DNA of 64,000 nt, taken from contig JAITYX010000010.1 of assembly GCA_021018815.1 (NCBI GenBank), forward strand, positions 1,364,001 to 1,428,000. The letters are read 5' to 3'. The stretch comes from Talinum fruticosum. Taxonomy: Eukaryota > Streptophyta > Magnoliopsida > Caryophyllales > Talinaceae. Shown here one piece after another: positions 19,275 to 32,390 of the stretch (position 1 is its first letter; each line of letters opens with the position of its first letter). The notes under the pieces were generated by a model. It searched no databases. It worked only from the letters and a program-made list of their open reading frames with translations, and was not told the DNA's origin. The translations under genes and the position numbers were made by a program.

Positions 19275-22200
19275 ATGAACTCCAGCTTGTTTTTGACAAG
19301 ATCGTTAACCTGAGCTCCGAAAGCAAAAGAAGAGCAGCGTGAAAATGTTTTTCACACAAGAGGGACCGTGCATAGCAAGGTGTGCTCCATTATTATTGAT
19401 GGGGGTTGTAGCACAAATGTAGCTTCCACAATCATGGTGGAAAAGCTTGGGCTTCACACAACACCCCACCCTCATCCATACAAACTTCAGTGGGTAAATC
19501 ATGGTGAATATTTTCAAGTCAAGTCTAAGTGTCTTATTTCATTTAGCATTGGCAAGAATTATTGTGACGAGGTATGGTGTGATGTTGTTTCAATGGATGC
19601 TTGCCATTTATTGCTTGGTAGGCCGTGGCTATTTGATAGAAGGGTCATGCATGATGGATTCTTAAACACTTATACCTTTGTTAAGGATCACAAAAGGATA
19701 ACCCTACTTCCTTTGTCACCAAGCCAAATTCTGGAAACTACGCCACAAAAGCCTCTACTCCAAACCGACCCCTTACTCACCTATGGAGAAAATTTCTTGA
19801 AATCTAAACAAGCATGAATTTCGGCCTTCCAAGGAACTCATCCTCCTTACACCAAATGAGACCGAGAGCCCTACTCAAACAGCCCACCCCCTTGCCAAAG
19901 AACTCTTAACCAAATTTGCCCATGTTTTCCCAAATGAAATTCCTCTTGGCCTTCCCCCACAAAGAACCATCCAACACCACATAGACCTTATTCCGGGATC
20001 CATACTGCCCAACAAACCCGCCTATAGGATGAATCCCAAGGATGCCCAAGAAGTCCAAAGGCAAGTTGAGGAGCTGGTGGCAAAAGGTCTCGTAAGGGAG
20101 AGTAGAAGTCCTTGTGCGGTGCCAACTTTGTTGGTCCCTAAAAAGGATGGATCCATGAGGATGTGTGTGGACAGCCGAGCCATAAACAAAATCACAATCA
20201 AGTATAGACATCCTATTCCAAGGCTTGAGGATATGCTAGATGAACTCCATGGGTCCCAAATATTTTCAAAGATAGACTTGAGGAGCGGATATTATCAAAT
20301 TAGAATCCGAGAAGGGGATGAATGGAAGACCGCTTTCAATACTAAAGGTGGCCTTTATGAATGGATGGTCATGCCGTTTGGTTTATCCAATGCACCAAGT
20401 ACCTTTATGAGACTCATGAATCAAGTGTTCCGACCACTTATTGGCAAATTTGTGGTTGTTTATTTTGATGACATCTTGGTGTATAGTAGAAATGAGGAAG
20501 AGCATTACAATCACCTTGTTCAAGTCCTCAAGATTTTGGAAGGAGAGAAGCTATGGGGCAACTTACAAAAGTGCACATTCTTCACTTCTGAGGTAGTCTT
20601 CCTCGGTATGTTGTCTCGGCGCAAGGAATCAAGGTGGATGAAAGTAAGGTAGACGCCATCCGTTCATGGCCCATCCCGGCCAGCATTCATGATGTTAGGA
20701 GTTTTCATGGCCTAGCTTCATTCTACCGGAGATTCATCAAGGACTTTAGCACCATCATGGCCCCCATGACCGAGGTGCTCAAAGAGAGTGCATTCCGTGG
20801 AACTCCAAAGCTCAAGAAGCTGAAGCAATCAAGCAAAAATTATCACAAGCCCCGGTCCTTGTTCTACCAAGCTTTGAGAAGATTTTTGAAGTAGAATGTG
20901 ATGCCTCGGGTGTAGGCATCGGCGGAATTCTTTCTCAAGAAGGGCGGCCCATTGCCTTCTTTAGTGAAAAACTAAACGAGTCAAGGAGGAAATACTCAAC
21001 ATATGACAAAGAGTTCTATGCCATTGTGAGGACTTTGGAACATTGGAGCCATTATCTTGTGGCTAATGAGTTCATTTTACATTCGGATCATGAGGCTTTG
21101 AAATACATTCAAGGGCAACATAAGATCAATCCAAGGCATGGAAAATGGGTAGAGTATTTACAAACTTTCCATTTCACCATCAAACATAAATCCGTAAAAT
21201 GAATAAGGGTGCGGATGCTCTTTCCAGAGGTACCTATTGATGTTCCAATTACAAACTCAAGTCCTTGGTTTTGAACACTTGAAATCTTTGTACTCTAATG
21301 ATGAGGATTTTTGTGAAATATTTCGTGATTGTTCTAAACATCCAAAGGGCGACTTTTTGATCCAAGGAGGCTATCTTTTTAAGGGAGCACGTCTCGTGTG
21401 TGCCTCGGTGTGGCACAAGGGAATTACTCATCCGAGAGGTGCATAGTGGCGCACTTGCTGGCCATTTCGGTGTCCACAAAACAATCAAGCATGTTGCGTG
21501 AACATTACTATTGGCCGAGAATGGAGAGTGATGTACAGGAGACATTGAAGCGTTGTGCGGTGTGTCAAGAGGCAAAGAGCCACTCCCTACCTCAAGGGCT
21601 CTATACACCGTTACCTACACCCACTCAACCATGGGAGGATGTGAGTATGGATTTTATTTTGGGGCTACCGAGAACACAAAGAAACAAGGACTCTATCTTC
21701 GTAGTGGTCGACCGTTTCTCTAAAATGGCTCATTTCATTCCATGCAACAAAACCAATGATGCCACACAAATTGCCGACCTATACTTTAAAGAAGTGGTAA
21801 GGTTACATGGCGTTCCTAAGACAATTGTGTCGGACCGAGACAAAGCAAATTCCTTAGTCATTTTTGGCTCACCTTGTGGAAAAAGTTGGGGACTAAACTT
21901 AAATTTAGTACCACATGTCATCCTCAAACGAATGGACAAACGGAGGTAACAAATCGGACATTGGGTGTGCTACTAAGGTCTTTAATTAAAACAAACACCA
22001 AAGCATGGGATCAGCCTCCTAGCTCACGCCGAGTTTGCGTACAATAGAGCTCCTAGCAAGACAACAGGGCTAAGTCCGTTTAAAGTTGTCTATGGTATGG
22101 ACCCAATAACTCCGCTTGACTTAACCCCAAGAGAGAATGCTGAAAAACCGAGTGTTGATGCAGTCAAAAGGGTCCAGGAAATACAAAGAATGCATGAGCA

Positions 22201-22604
22201 AGTAAAAACCAAAATTGAGCTGTCCAACGCCAAATATAAACAAGCAAGTTGACAAGGGAAAGAAGAGGATGATCTTTCGTCCCGGAGATTTGGTATGGGT
22301 CCATTTGAGGAAAGAAAGATTTCCAGCCAAACGAAAGTCCAAGTTAATGCCCCGAGCTGATGGACCGTTTGAAGTGCTAGAACGGATTGGAGACAATGCG
22401 TACAAAGTGGAATTGCCCTGAGACTATGGAGTGTCCGCTACTTTCAATGTGGCCGATCTCTCACCATACTTTGAAGATGATACTCTAGAGAATTTGAGGA
22501 CAAATTCCTTTTCACAAGGGGAGGATGATGGAGAGTTACTTGCTACATGGACTCCAAAACCTTGTGTCATCGTTACCATGGTACAAAACGAAGCGCTAGC
22601 ATGA
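19275..22604 (+). pseudogene. Unit 3 pol, frameshifted
   Basis: Stops and shifts: TGA 19311-19313 (codon 13); A gained before the TGA at 19815-19817, ending the protease segment; G lost at about 20606, stop at 20652; one base lost at about 20797 and a whole codon lost near 20820; G lost at about 21195 and about 21228; one base gained at about 21395; insertion after VSDRD; C gained near 22015; TGA 22419-22421. RT core (20029-20600) is open with YFDDILVYS. Confidence 0.93.
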
Positions 22605-23564
22605 TAACCTACGGGTTAATGAACGTGTGTACAAAAATAATGCAAGCTGGTCGGTCCATATTTCTTTCTACAAATAAATCAAGCAAGAGAAGGAGCATTC
22701 TAGAAGCATACATCATGGTGGAGGAAGGTTGTTAGAATCTTGACAAAGGAGGAAGCAACCGTGGCCACATGTTCCTTAACCATCAAATGCTTGGCTAGAA
22801 TTCACCCTAGCTTGGCTTGGAGAAAGGGAAAGGAATATTGTTAGTTAACATTTTGTTTTTGCTTTATTTTTAGCCTACATTCGGTTATGTAAAATGCCAT
22901 AGCTAGGCATTATATAATCAGCTCATGAGCTTCATTGTAACACACCTTTGATGAAATATATGAGTTTATACTCGAGCTGGATTTGCTCACCCTTCGGAAC
23001 TCTCATTGCTGTATCCTAGTGTGGCAGCTAGGTGGTGTCCTGTGAGTCCTTCCAATCTCCCGGTGGTGTTGCTGTATCCGGACAGATTGAAGGTGCCCCT
23101 CGGTTCTTACTCGGTGGTGTTTTCTGTATCCGAGCTAGGACCTTGGTATTATCCCCTCACTTCATCAATTCATATCTCACAATCTACCCAGCCATTTCAT
23201 TCCAAATTTTAACCACAATCCTTCCTGTCCATCTACTTCCATTCCACCAATTTTCAGCTCCATCCAAGAACACCTCCATCCTCCACACCAAAATCAAACA
23301 AAGGGTGTCTGTCTGTACAGCCAGCCGGTTACCTCAGCTTCAGGCTATCTGTTCAGGGAGTTCCCCTTATCCAAATTCAACGAAACTTGGTCACGATCAT
23401 CATCTACCAGTTACCATCCTTCCCACCAAATTTCAGCCAAGACCAAGCACTTTTGCCCCTCCATTTCCCCAATCTGCCAAGATTGCGCAAGCAGGCTGCA
23501 TTCTGCCCGGTTGTGCTTCTTGCGGTTTGCTATCCATTTTCTTTGCTTCCGCCACTACACATCA
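22526..23564 (+). repeat. Array LTR 4
   Basis: 1039 bp. TATA 22911-22917, primer site 23569-23580. Reads ttttctgtatcc at the third hairpin, as LTR 3. Confidence 0.97.
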
Positions 23565-23646
23565 TTTTTGGTATCAGAGCAAGTTCTGAACCTAGGGTGA
23601 TTGTGTCCATTTCCCAAAAAATTAAAAACCACAAAAATAGCCAGCC

Positions 23647-26600
23647 ATGAACTCCAGCTTGTTTTTGACAAGATCGTTAACCTGAGCTCCGAAAGCAAAA
23701 GAAGAGCAGCGTGAAAATGTTTTTCACACAAGAGGGACCGTGCATAGCAAGGTGTGCTCCATTATTATTGATGGGGGTTGTAGCACAAATGTAGCTTCCA
23801 CAATCATGGTGGAAAAGCTTGGGCTTCACACAACACCCCACCCTCATCCATACAAACTTCAGTGGGTAAATCATGGTGAATATTTTCAAGTCAAGTCTAA
23901 GTGTCTTATTTCATTTAGCATTGGCAAGAATTATTGTGACGAGGTATGGTGTGATGTTGTTTCAATGGATGCTTGCCATTTATTGCTTGGTAGGCCGTGG
24001 CTATTTGATAGAAGGGTCATGCATGATGGATTCTTAAACACTTATACCTTTGTTAAGGATCACAAAAGGATAACCCTACTTCCTTTGTCACCAAGCCAAA
24101 TTCTGGAAACTACGCCACAAAAGCCTCTACTCCAAACCGACCCCTTACTCACCTATGGAGAAAATTTCTTGAAATCTAAACAAGCATGAATTTCGGCCTT
24201 CCAAGGAACTCATCCTCCTTACACCAAATGAGACCGAGAGCCCTACTCAAACAGCCCACCCCTTGCCAAAGAACTCTTAACCAAATTTGCCCATGTTTTC
24301 CCAAATGAAATTCCTCTTGGCCTTCCCCCACAAAGAACCATCCAACACCACATAGACCTTATTCCGGGATCCATACTGCCCAACAAACCCGCCTATAGGA
24401 TGAATCCCAAGGATGCCCAAGAAGTCCAAAGGCAAGTTGAGGAGCTGGTGGCAAAAGGTCTCGTAAGGGAGAGTAGAAGTCCTTGTGCGGTGCCAACTTT
24501 GTTGGTCCCTAAAAAGGATGGATCCATGAGGATGTGTGTGGACAGCCGAGCCATAAACAAAATCACAATCAAGTATAGACATCCTATTCCAAGGCTTGAG
24601 GATATGCTAGATGAACTCCATGGGTCCCAAATATTTTCAAAGATAGACTTGAGGAGCGGATATTATCAAATTAGAATCCGAGAAGGGGATGAATGGAAGA
24701 CCGCTTTCAATACTAAAGGTGGCCTTTATGAATGGATGGTCATGCCGTTTGGTTTATCCAATGCACCAAGTACCTTTATGAGACTCATGAATCAAGTGTT
24801 CCGACCACTTATTGGCAAATTTGTGGTTGTTTATTTTGATGACATCTTGGTGTATAGTAGAAATGAGGAAGAGCATTACAATCACCTTGTTCAAGTCCTC
24901 AAGATTTTGGAAGGAGAGAAGCTATGGGGCAACTTACAAAAGTGCACATTCTTCACTTCTGAGGTAGTCTTCCTCGGTATGTTGTCTCGGCGCAAGGAAT
25001 CAAGGTGGATGAAAGTAAGGTAGACGCCATCCGTTCATGGCCCATCCCGGCCAGCATTCATGATGTTAGGAGTTTTCATGGCCTAGCTTCATTCTACCGG
25101 AGATTCATCAAGGACTTTAGCACCATCATGGCCCCCATGACCGAGGTGCTCAAAGAGAGTGCATTCCGTGGAACTCCAAAGCTCAAGAAGCTTTCAAGCA
25201 ATCAAGCAAAAATTATCACAAGCCCCGGTCCTTGTTCTACCAAGCTTTGAGAAGATTTTTGAAGTAGAATGTGATGCCTCGGGTGTAGGCATCGGCGGAA
25301 TTCTTTCTCAAGAAGGGCGGCCCATTGCCTTCTTTAGTGAAAAACTAAACGAGTCAAGGAGGAAATACTCAACATATGACAAAGAGTTCTATGCCATTGT
25401 GAGGACTTTGGAACATTGGAGCCATTATCTTGTGGCTAATGAGTTCATTTTACATTCGGATCATGAGGCTTTGAAATACATTCAAGGGCAACATAAGATC
25501 AATCCAAGGCATGGAAAATGGGTAGAGTATTTACAAACTTTCCATTTCACCATCAAACATAAATCCGGTAAAATGAATAAGGGTGCGGATGCTCTTTCCA
25601 GGAGGTACCTATTGATGTTCCAATTACAAACTCAAGTCCTTGGTTTTGAACACTTGAAATCTTTGTACTCTAATGATGAGGATTTTTGTGAAATATTTCG
25701 TGATTGTTCTAAACATCCAAAGGGCGACTTTTTGATCCAAGGAGGCTATCTTTTTAAGGGAGCACGTCTCGTGTGTGCCTCGGTGTGGCACAAGGGAATT
25801 ACTCATCCGAGAGGTGCATAGTGGCGCACTTGCTGGCCATTTCGGTGTCCACAAAACAATCAAGCATGTTGCGTGAACATTACTATTGGCCGAGAATGGA
25901 GAGTGATGTACAGGAGACATTGAAGCGTTGTGCGGTGTGTCAAGAGGCAAAGAGCCACTCCCTACCTCAAGGGCTCTATACACCGTTACCTACACCCACT
26001 CAACCATGGGAGGATGTGAGTATGGATTTTATTTTGGGGCTACCGAGAACACAAAGAAACAAGGACTCTATCTTCGTAGTGGTCGACCGTTTCTCTAAAA
26101 TGGCTCATTTCATTCCATGCAACAAAACCAATGATGCCACACAAATTGCCGACCTATACTTTAAAGAAGTGGTAAGGTTACATGGCGTTCCTAAGACAAT
26201 TGTGTCGGACCGAGACAAGCAAATTCCTTAGTCATTTTTGGCTCACCTTGTGGAAAAAGTTGGGGACTAAACTTAAATTTAGTACCACATGTCATCCTCA
26301 AACGAATGGACAAACGGAGGTAACAAATCGGACATTGGGTGTGCTACTAAGGTCTTTAATTAAAACAAACACCAAAGCATGGGATCAGCTCCTAGCTCAC
26401 GCCGAGTTTGCGTACAATAGAGCTCCTAGCAAGACAACAGTGGCTAAGTCCGTTTAAAGTTGTCTATGGTATGGACCCAATAACTCCGCTTGACTTAACC
26501 CCAAGAGAGAATGCTGAAAAACCGAGTGTTGATGCAGTCAAAAGGGTCCAGAAATACAAAGAATGCATGAGCAAGTAAAAACCAAAATTGAGCTGTCCAA

Positions 26601-26977
26601 CGCCAAATATAAACAAGCAAGTTGACAAGGGAAAGAAGAGGATGATCTTTCGTCCCGGAGATTTGGTATGGGTCCATTTGAGGAAAGAAAGATTTCCAGC
26701 CAAACGAAAGTCCAAGTTAATGCCCCGAGCTGATGGACCGTTTGAAGTGCTAGAACGGATTGGAGACAATGCGTACAAAGTGGAATTGCCCGGAGACTAT
26801 GGAGTGTCCGCTACTTTCAATGTGGCCGATCTCTCACCATACTTTGAAGATGATACTCTAGAGAATTTGAGGACAAATTCCTTTTCACAAGGGGAGGATG
26901 ATGGAGAGTTACTTGCTACATGGACTCCAAAACCTTGTGTCATCGTTACCATGGTACAAAACGAAGCGCTAGCATGA
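23647..26977 (+). pseudogene. Unit 4 pol, frameshifted
   Basis: TGA 23683-23685 (codon 13); A gained before the stop at 24187-24189; C lost at about 24260; G lost at about 24977, stop at 25023; base lost at about 25168 and about 25195; base gained at about 25770; the VSDRD motif itself is intact but a following +1 gives a stop at 26231; extra T in acagtggct at about 26440; indels near 26550 and 26617. The C-terminal tail is in frame to its stop at 26977 because CCCGGAG is kept near 26790. Confidence 0.93.
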
Positions 26978-27936
26978 TAACCTACGGGTTAATGAACGTG
27001 TGTACAAAAATAATGCAAGCTGGTCGGTCCATATTTCTTTCTACAAATAAATCAAGCAAGAGAAGGAGCATTCTAGAAGCATACATCATGGTGGAGGAAG
27101 GTTGTTAGAATCTTGACAAAGGAGGAAGCAACCGTGGCCACATGTTCCTTAACCATCAAATGCTTGGCTAGAATTCACCCTAGCTTGGCTTGGAGAAAGG
27201 GAAAGGAATATTGTTAGTTAACATTTTGTTTTTGCTTTATTTTTAGCCTACATTCGGTTATGTAAAATGCCATAGCTAGGCATTATATAATCAGCTCATG
27301 AGCTTCATTGTAACACACCTTTGATGAAATATATGAGTTTATACTCGAGCTGGATTTGCTCACCCTTCGGAACTCTCATTGCTGTATCCTAGTGTGGCAG
27401 CTAGGTGGTGTCCTGTGAGTCCTTCCAATCTCCCGGTGGTGTTGCTGTATCCGGACAGATTGAAGGTGCCCTCGGTTCTTACTCGGTGGTGTTTTCTGTA
27501 TCCGAGCTAGGACCTTGGTATTATCCCCTCACTTCATCAATTCATATCTCACAATCTACCCAGCCATTTCATTCCAAATTTTAACCACAATCCTTCCTGT
27601 CCATCTACTTCCATTCCACCAATTTTCAGCTCCATCCAAGAACACCTCCATCCTCCACACCAAAATCAAACAAAGGGTGTCTGTCTGTACAGCCAGCCGG
27701 TTACCTCAGCTTCAGGCTATCTGTTCAGGGAGTTCCCCTTATCCAAATTCAACGAAACTTGGTCACGATCATCATCTACCAGTTACCATCCTTCCCACCA
27801 AATTTCAGCCAAGACCAAGCACTTTTGCCCCTCCATTTCCCCAATCTGCCAAGATTGCGCAAGCAGGCTGCATTCTGCCCGGTTGTGCTTCTTGCGGTTT
27901 GCTATCCATTTTCTTTGCTTCCGCCACTACACATCA
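26899..27936 (+). repeat. Array LTR 5
   Basis: 1038 bp; one C fewer in the run at about 27470. TATA 27284-27290, primer site 27941-27952. Confidence 0.97.
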
Positions 27937-28018
27937 TTTTTGGTATCAGAGCAAGTTCTGAACCTAGGGTGATTGTGTCCATTTCCCAAAAAATTAAAAA
28001 CCACAAAAATAGCCAGCC

Positions 28019-31000
28019 ATGAACTCCAGCTTGTTTTTGACAAGATCGTTAACCTGAGCTCCGAAAGCAAAGAAGAGCAGCGTGAAAATGTTTTTCACAC
28101 AAGAGGGACCGTGCATAGCAAGGTGTGCTCCATTATTATTGATGGGGGTTGTAGCACAAATGTAGCTTCCACAATCATGGTGGAAAAGCTTGGGCTTCAC
28201 ACAACACCCCACCCTCATCCATACAAACTTCAGTGGGTAAATCATGGTGAATATTTTCAAGTCAAGTCTAAGTGTCTTATTTCATTTAGCATTGGCAAGA
28301 ATTATTGTGACGAGGTATGGTGTGATGTTGTTTCAATGGATGCTTGCCATTTATTGCTTGGTAGGCCGTGGCTATTTGATAGAAGGGTCATGCATGATGG
28401 ATTCTTAAACACTTATACCTTTGTTAAGGATCACAAAAGGATAACCCTACTTCCTTTGTCACCAAGCCAAATTCTGGAAACTACGCCACAAAAGCCTCTA
28501 CTCCAAACCGACCCCTTACTCACCTATGGAGAAAATTTCTTGAAATCTAAACAGCATGAATTTCGGCCTTCCAAGGAACTCATCCTCCTTACACCAAATG
28601 AGACCGAGAGCCCTACTCAAACAGCCCACCCCCTTGCCAAAGAACTCTTAACCAAATTTGCCCATGTTTTCCCAAATGAAATTCCTCTTGGCCTTCCCCC
28701 ACAAAGAACCATCCAACACCACATAGACCTTATTCCGGGATCCATACTGCCCAACAAACCCGCCTATAGGATGAATCCCAAGGATGCCCAAGAAGTCCAA
28801 AGGCAAGTTGAGGAGCTGGTGGCAAAAGGTCTCGTAAGGGAGAGTAGAAGTCCTTGTGCGGTGCCAACTTTGTTGGTCCCTAAAAAGGATGGATCCATGA
28901 GGATGTGTGTGGACAGCCGAGCCATAAACAAAATCACAATCAAGTATAGACATCCTATTCCAAGGCTTGAGGATATGCTAGATGAACTCCATGGGTCCCA
29001 AATATTTTCAAAGATAGACTTGAGGAGCGGATATTATCAAATTAGAATCCGAGAAGGGGATGAATGGAAGACCGCTTTCAATACTAAAGGTGGCCTTTAT
29101 GAATGGATGGTCATGCCGTTTGGTTTATCCAATGCACCAAGTACCTTTATGAGACTCATGAATCAAGTGTTCCGACCACTTATTGGCAAATTTGTGGTTG
29201 TTTATTTTGATGACATCTTGGTGTATAGTAGAAATGAGGAAGAGCATTACAATCACCTTGTTCAAGTCCTCAAGATTTTGGAAGGAGAGAAGCTATGGGG
29301 CAACTTACAAAAGTGCACATTCTTCACTTCTGAGGTAGTCTTCCTCGGTATGTTGTCTCGGCGCAAGGAATCAAGGTGGATGAAAGTAAGGTAGACGCCA
29401 TCCGTTCATGGCCCATCCCGGCCAGCATTCATGATGTTAGGAGTTTTCATGGCCTAGCTTCATTCTACCGGAGATTCATCAAGGACTTTAGCACCATCAT
29501 GGCCCCCATGACCGAGGTGCTCAAAGAGAGTGCATTCCAGTGGAACTCCAAAGCTCAAGAAGCTTTCAAGCAATCAAGCAAAAATTATCACAAGCCCCGG
29601 TCCTTGTTCTACCAAGCTTTGAGAAGATTTTTGAAGTAGAATGTGATGCCTCGGGTGTAGGCATCGGCGGAATTCTTTCTCAAGAAGGGCGGCCCATTGC
29701 CTTCTTTAGTGAAAAACTAAACGAGTCAAGGAGGAAATACTCAACATATGACAAAGAGTTCTATGCCATTGTGAGGACTTTGGAACATTGGAGCCATTAT
29801 CTTGTGGCTAATGAGTTCATTTTACATTCGGATCATGAGGCTTTGAAATACATTCAAGGGCAACATAAGATCAATCCAAGGCATGGAAAATGGGTAGAGT
29901 ATTTACAAACTTTCCATTTCACCATCAAACATAAATCCGGTAAAATGAATAAGGGTGCGGATGCTCTTTCCAGGAGGTACCTATTGATGTTCCAATTACA
30001 AACTCAAGTCCTTGGTTTTGAACACTTGAAATCTTTGTACTCTAATGATGAGGATTTTTGTGAAATATTTCGTGATTGTTCTAAACATCCAAAGGGCGAC
30101 TTTTTGATCCAAGGAGGCTATCTTTTTAAGGGAGCACGTCTCGTGTGTGCCTCGGTGTGGCACAAGGGAATTACTCATCCGAGAGGTGCATAGTGGCGCA
30201 CTTGCTGGCCATTTCGGTGTCCACAAAACAGCCAGCATGTTGCGTGAACATTACTATTGGCCGAGAATGGAGAGTGATGTACAGGAGACATTGAAGCGTT
30301 GTGCGGTGTGTCAAGAGGCAAAGAGCCACTCCCTACCTCAAGGGCTCTATACACCGTTACCTACACCCACTCAACCATGGGAGGATGTGAGTATGGATTT
30401 TATTTTGGGGCTACCGAGAACACAAAGAAACAAGGACTCTATCTTCGTAGTGGTCGACCGTTTCTCTAAAATGGCTCATTTCATTCCATGCAACAAAACC
30501 AATGATGCCACACAAATTGCCGACCTATACTTTAAAGAAGTGGTAAGGTTACATGGCGTTCCTAAGACAATTGTGTCGACCGAGACAAAGCAAATTCCTT
30601 AGTCATTTTTGGCTCACCTTGTGGAAAAAGTTGGGGACTAAACTTAAATTTAGTACCACATGTCATCCTCAAACGAATGGACAAACGGAGGTAACAAATC
30701 GGACATTGGGTGTGCTACTAAGGTCTTTAATTAAAACAAACACCAAAGCATGGGATCAGCCTCCTAGCTCACGCCGAGTTTGCGTACAATAGAGCTCCTA
30801 GCAAGACAACAGTGGCTAAGTCCGTTTAAAGTTGTCTATGGTATGGACCCAATAACTCCGCTTGACTTAACCCCAAGAGAGAATGCTGAAAACCGAGTGT
30901 TGATGCAATCAAAAGGGTCCAGAAATACAAAGAATGCATGAGCAAGTAAAAACCAAAATTGAGCTGTCCAACGCCAAATATAAACAAGCAAGTTGACAAG

Positions 31001-31348
31001 GGAAAGAAGAGGATGATCTTTCGTCCCGGAGATTTGGTATGGGTCCATTTGAGGAAAGAAAGATTTCCAGCCAAACGAAAGTCCAAGTTAATGCCCCGAG
31101 CTGATGGACCGTTTGAAGTGCTAGAACGGATTGGAGACAATGCGTACAAAGTGGAATTGCCCGGAGACTATGGAGTGTCCGCTACTTTCAATGTGGCCGA
31201 TCTCTCACCATACTTTGAAGATGATACTCTAGAGAATTTGAGGACAAATTCCTTTTCACAAGGGGAGGATGATGGAGAGTTACTTGCTACATGGACTCCA
31301 AAACCTTGTGTCATCGTTACCATGGTACAAAACGAAGCGCTAGCATGA
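28019..31348 (+). pseudogene. Unit 5 pol, frameshifted
   Basis: Carries TGA at 28055-28057 and one A fewer at about 28070, so protease is in phase with a different upstream frame. From there protease, linker and RT are open without a break to 29394, where a lost G (about 29347) ends the frame. Base lost at about 29567, stop 29639; base gained at about 30140, stop 30193; VSDRD replaced by VSTET through a one-base loss at about 30577; stop 30602; extra C about 30761, extra T about 30812, A lost about 30890, further indels to 30990. Tail in frame to 31348. Confidence 0.93.
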
Positions 31349-32308
31349 TAACCTACGGGTTAATGAACGTGTGTACAAAAATAATGCAAGCTGGTCGGTC
31401 CATATTTCTTTCTACAAATAAATCAAGCAAGAGAAGGAGCATTCTAGAAGCATACATCATGGTGGAGGAAGGTTGTTAGAATCTTGACAAAGGAGGAAGC
31501 AACCGTGGCCACATGTTCCTTAACCATCAAATGCTTGGCTAGAATTCACCCTAGCTTGGCTTGGAGAAAGGGAAAGGAATATTGTTAGTTAACATTTTGT
31601 TTTTGCTTTATTTTTAGCCTACATTCGGTTATGTAAAATGCCATAGCTAGGCATTATATAATCAGCTCATGAGCTTCATTGTAACACACCTTTGATGAAA
31701 TATATGAGTTTATACTCGAGCTGGATTTGCTCACCCTTCGGAACTCTCATTGCTGTATCCTAGTGTGGCAGCTAGGTGGTGTCCTGTGAGTCCTTCCAAT
31801 CTCCCGGTGGTGTTGCTGTATCCGGACAGATTGAAGGTGCCCTCGGTTCTTACTCGGTGGTGTTTTCTCGTATCCGAGCTAGGACCTTGGTATTATCCCC
31901 TCACTTCATCAATTCATATCTCACAATCTACCCAGCCATTTCATTCCAAATTTTAACCACAATCCTTCCTGTCCATCTACTTCCATTCCACCAATTTTCA
32001 GCTCCATCCAAGAACACCTCCATCCTCCACACCAAAATCAAACAAAGGGTGTCTGTCTGTACAGCCAGCCGGTTACCTCAGCTTCAGGCTATCTGTTCAG
32101 GGAGTTCCCCTTATCCAAATTCAACGAAACTTGGTCACGATCATCATCTACCAGTTACCATCCTTCCCACCAAATTTCAGCCAAGACCAAGCACTTTTGC
32201 CCCTCCATTTCCCCAATCTGCCAAGATTGCGCAAGCAGGCTGCATTCTGCCCGGTTGTGCTTCTTGCGGTTTGCTATCCATTTTCTTTGCTTCCGCCACT
32301 ACACATCA
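31270..32308 (+). repeat. Array LTR 6
   Basis: 1039 bp; one C fewer at about 31840 but ctcgtatcc at the third hairpin. TATA 31655-31661, primer site 32313-32324. Confidence 0.97.
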
Positions 32309-32390
32309 TTTTTGGTATCAGAGCAAGTTCTGAACCTAGGGTGATTGTGTCCATTTCCCAAAAAATTAAAAACCACAAAAATAGCCAGCC